A stretch of DNA of 64,000 nt from Olsenella timonensis (lineage in GTDB: Bacteria > Actinomycetota > Coriobacteriia > Coriobacteriales > Atopobiaceae), in contig NZ_LT635455.1 in NCBI RefSeq assembly GCF_900119915.1, positions 2,046,001 through 2,110,000 on the forward strand, written 5' to 3'. Below the pieces are notes generated by a model that ran no database searches, was not told the origin of the DNA, and worked only from the letters and a program-made list of their open reading frames with translations. Position numbers and translations under genes: made by a program. Shown here in pieces: positions 62,003 to 64,000 of the stretch (position 1 is the first letter of the stretch; the number at the start of each line of letters is the position of its first letter).

Positions 62003-63697
62003 ATGTCCGATTTCGCTGCACCCGTCGACGCCACGACCACGCCCGCCTGGGCCGCGCTCAAGGCGCACCATGACGAGCTCGTGAGCTCGGGCTTCTCGCT
62101 CAAGGAGGCCTTCGCCGCAGACGCCGGCCGCGTCGAGCGCCTCTCCTTCGACATGGACGACCTCCGCTTCGACCTCTCCAAGAACCTCGTCGACGAGAGG
62201 ACCCTCTCGCTGCTGTGCGACCTCGCGCGCGAGGTGGGCCTGGAGCAGCGCCGCGACGCGATGTTCTCCGGAGAGCACATCAACACCACCGAGGACCGCG
62301 CCGTCCTGCACACGGCCCTGCGCCGCCCCGCCGAGGACGCCGGCAGGCTCGTCGTGGACGGGCAGGACTGCGTGGCCGACGTCCGCGAGGTGCTGGACCG
62401 CATGTACGCCTTCGCCGAGCGCGTGCGCTCCGGCGAGTGGAAGGGCGTCACGGGCAAGCGCATCGAGCACGTCATGTCCATCGGCATCGGCGGCTCCGAC
62501 CTCGGCCCCGTCATGGTCTACGAGGCCCTCAAGCCCTACGCCGACGCCGGGATCGACTGCCGCTACGTCTCCAACATCGACCCCAACGACATGGCCGAGA
62601 AGGTCAAGGGCCTGGATCCCGAGACCACGCTCGTGATCATCGTCTCCAAGACCTTCACCACGCTCGAGACCCTCACCAACGCGCGCGAGGCCAAGGCGTG
62701 GCTGCTCGAGACCCTGCGCGCCCAGGGCGCGATCGACGGGTCCGCTGAGCAGGACGCCGAGGCCATCCGGGCGCACTTCGTCGCCGTCTCCACGGCGCTC
62801 GACCTGGTGGCCGACTTCGGCATCGACCCCGAGAACGCCTTCGGCTTCTGGAGCTGGGTCGGCGGCCGCTACTCCGTCGACTCCGCCGTGGGCCTGTCGC
62901 TGATCATCGCCCTCGGTCCGGAGCGCTTCGAGTGCTTCCTGCGCGGCTTCCACGACCTCGACCGCTACTTCTGCGAGACCCCGCTCGAGCAGAACGTGGT
63001 GGCGCTTCTCGGCCTGCTCAACGTCTGGTACGTGAACTTCTGGGGCGCCGAGAGCCACGCCGTGCTGCCGTACAACCAGTACCTGCACCGCTTCCCGGCC
63101 TACCTCCAGCAGCTCACGATGGAGTCCAACGGCAAGAGCGTGCGCTGGGACGGCAGCCCCGTGACCTCCGCCACCGGCGAGATCTTCTGGGGCGAGCCGG
63201 GCACCAACGGGCAGCACGCGTTCTATCAGCTCATCCACCAGGGCACCCGCATGATCCCGGCGGACTTCATCGCCTTCGTGAACACGCCCAACCCCGCCAA
63301 GGACGGCGAGCAGGACGTCCACGAGCTCTTCCTCGGCAACTTCCTCGCGCAGACCAAGGCCCTCGCCTTCGGCAAGACGGCCGACGAGGTGCGCGCCGAG
63401 GGCACGGCGGAGTGGATGGTCCCGGCCCGCTGCTTCACCGGCAACCGTCCCACCACGTCGATCTTTGGCATCGACCTCACGCCGCATGCGCTCGGCGAGC
63501 TCATCGCGCTCTACGAGCACATCACCTTCGTCGAGGGCACGGTCTGGGGGCTCGACAGCTACGACCAGTGGGGCGTCGAGCTGGGCAAGCAGCTCGCCAA
63601 GCAGATCACGCCCGCCTTCCACGACGACGCGGCGCTCGCCGAGCAGGACGCGTCCACCCAGGCGCTCATCGCCTACTACCGCGCGCACCGCAAGTAG
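62003..63697 (+). CDS. pgi: Glucose-6-phosphate isomerase
   Basis: A 564-residue enzyme of the long form, interconverting glucose-6-phosphate and fructose-6-phosphate. It has [68 protein letters not shown] and [25 protein letters not shown] precedes the ATG. Its stop overlaps the second copy of the GGTCAAAAGGGGAC palindrome. Confidence 0.97.
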   Translation: MSDFAAPVDATTTPAWAALKAHHDELVSSGFSLKEAFAADAGRVERLSFDMDDLRFDLSKNLVDERTLSLLCDLAREVGLEQRRDAMFSGEHINTTEDRAVLHTALRRPAEDAGRLVVDGQDCVADVREVLDRMYAFAERVRSGEWKGVTGKRIEHVMSIGIGGSDLGPVMVYEALKPYADAGIDCRYVSNIDPNDMAEKVKGLDPETTLVIIVSKTFTTLETLTNAREAKAWLLETLRAQGAIDGSAEQDAEAIRAHFVAVSTALDLVADFGIDPENAFGFWSWVGGRYSVDSAVGLSLIIALGPERFECFLRGFHDLDRYFCETPLEQNVVALLGLLNVWYVNFWGAESHAVLPYNQYLHRFPAYLQQLTMESNGKSVRWDGSPVTSATGEIFWGEPGTNGQHAFYQLIHQGTRMIPADFIAFVNTPNPAKDGEQDVHELFLGNFLAQTKALAFGKTADEVRAEGTAEWMVPARCFTGNRPTTSIFGIDLTPHALGELIALYEHITFVEGTVWGLDSYDQWGVELGKQLAKQITPAFHDDAALAEQDASTQALIAYYRAHRK

Positions 63698-63725
63698 GTC
63701 AAAAGGGGACAGTCCCCTTTTGACC
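63697..63725. repeat. Perfect 14-bp-arm palindrome, copy 2
   Basis: Identical to the element after purB at 19026-19054, and again overlapping the last base of a TAG stop. A second hairpin (GGGCCGTCGGGC/GCCCGGCGGCCC, 63731-63759) follows and may be the real terminator. Confidence 0.85.
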
Positions 63726-63778
63726 CATTCGGGCCGTCGGGCTTCTCGCCCGGCGGCCCTTCTGAGACGAGGAGAGGC

Positions 63779-64000
63779 ATGCCAAAGCCAGTGAGCCGTC
63801 GCTCGGCGTTTGCCGAGAAGAGCGCGGATGAGATCGCCCGGTCGTATCTCGGCTGGTTCAGGCGGCTGCGTGCGTGCTGCGCGGTCGCGGCCGTCATCGT
63901 GGGCACCGTGGCCGTCGCGGGCCTGGTCGTGCTGGACAGCCTCGCCCTCTACCTGCTGGGCCTCGTCGCGCTGGTCGGCGTCGGCGTCTACGTTCGATGG
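63779..64000 (+). CDS. Membrane protein, 3' end beyond the window
   Basis: The first 74 codons only. ACGAGGAGAGGC precedes the ATG. A charged N-terminus (KPVSRRSAFAEKSADEIARS) is followed by two hydrophobic helices at about residues 35-52 and 54-72. Too little is visible to name it. Confidence 0.6.
   Translation, partial: MPKPVSRRSAFAEKSADEIARSYLGWFRRLRACCAVAAVIVGTVAVAGLVVLDSLALYLLGLVALVGVGVYVRW

Overview
The window is high-GC DNA from a Gram-positive anaerobe. I infer a member of the Coriobacteriia (Actinobacteria), near Olsenella/Atopobiaceae. Pointers are strong G/C third-position bias, the actinobacterial FHA/PP2C/SEDS/PBP/Ser-Thr-kinase cell-wall locus, pyruvate:ferredoxin oxidoreductase, and many PTS and two-component genes. 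This is inference; no rRNA is present to confirm it.

Bases 1 to about 12,755 look like the right-hand end of an integrated mobile element. It carries a vancomycin-resistance-like set: a VanG/VanC-type D-Ala-D-Ser ligase (cut by the window edge), a VanXY-like D,D-peptidase, the membrane half of VanT, a second ligase with a VanA-like omega loop, and the racemase half of VanT. Next come a TetR regulator and an ABC exporter with matching 15-bp operators, bracketed by two related sigma-region-4-like genes. A MazF-like toxin with a zinc ribbon, a 46-codon reading frame, a small helix-turn-helix (Xis-like) gene and a tyrosine integrase follow. The element ends at an intact tRNA-Gly(CCC) and a broken second tRNA-Gly(CCC).

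Bases 12,760 to 24,850 are housekeeping genes: an M29 aminopeptidase, tRNA-Lys, argG and argH (argG behind an Arg-rich leader peptide and a terminator), purB, a TSCPD protein, a Tat lipoprotein, an OmpR-type two-component pair, purC, a small membrane protein and tRNA-Arg(CCT). The minus-strand block 24,854-34,296 is one overlapping operon: a membrane Ser/Thr kinase, FhaA, FhaB, a PP2C phosphatase, a single-chain SEDS glycosyltransferase-PBP fusion, and a PASTA kinase. It couples phospho-signalling to peptidoglycan synthesis.

Bases 34,411 to 47,210 hold tRNA-Leu, a frameshifted nuclease-like gene between two 79-nt palindromic repeats, serS, a gene behind a LexA-like box, deoC, tRNA-Arg(ACG), tRNA-Ser, gluQRS, a GNAT enzyme, purH and nifJ. 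Bases 47,250 to 53,250 are a PTS (ascorbate/pentitol-type) plus split-transketolase operon bracketed by long direct copies of the same repeat family. The remainder carries a MurT-GatD fusion, queT, a glycosyltransferase with a LytS/LytTR pair, a phosphodiesterase, a PAP2 phosphatase, thioredoxin, pgi, and the start of a membrane-protein gene cut by the right edge.

The main themes are cell-wall remodelling (van set, SEDS-PBP, kinases, MurT-GatD), purine synthesis (purB, purC, purH), arginine synthesis under probable attenuation control, and a dispersed palindromic repeat family that frames gene cassettes.
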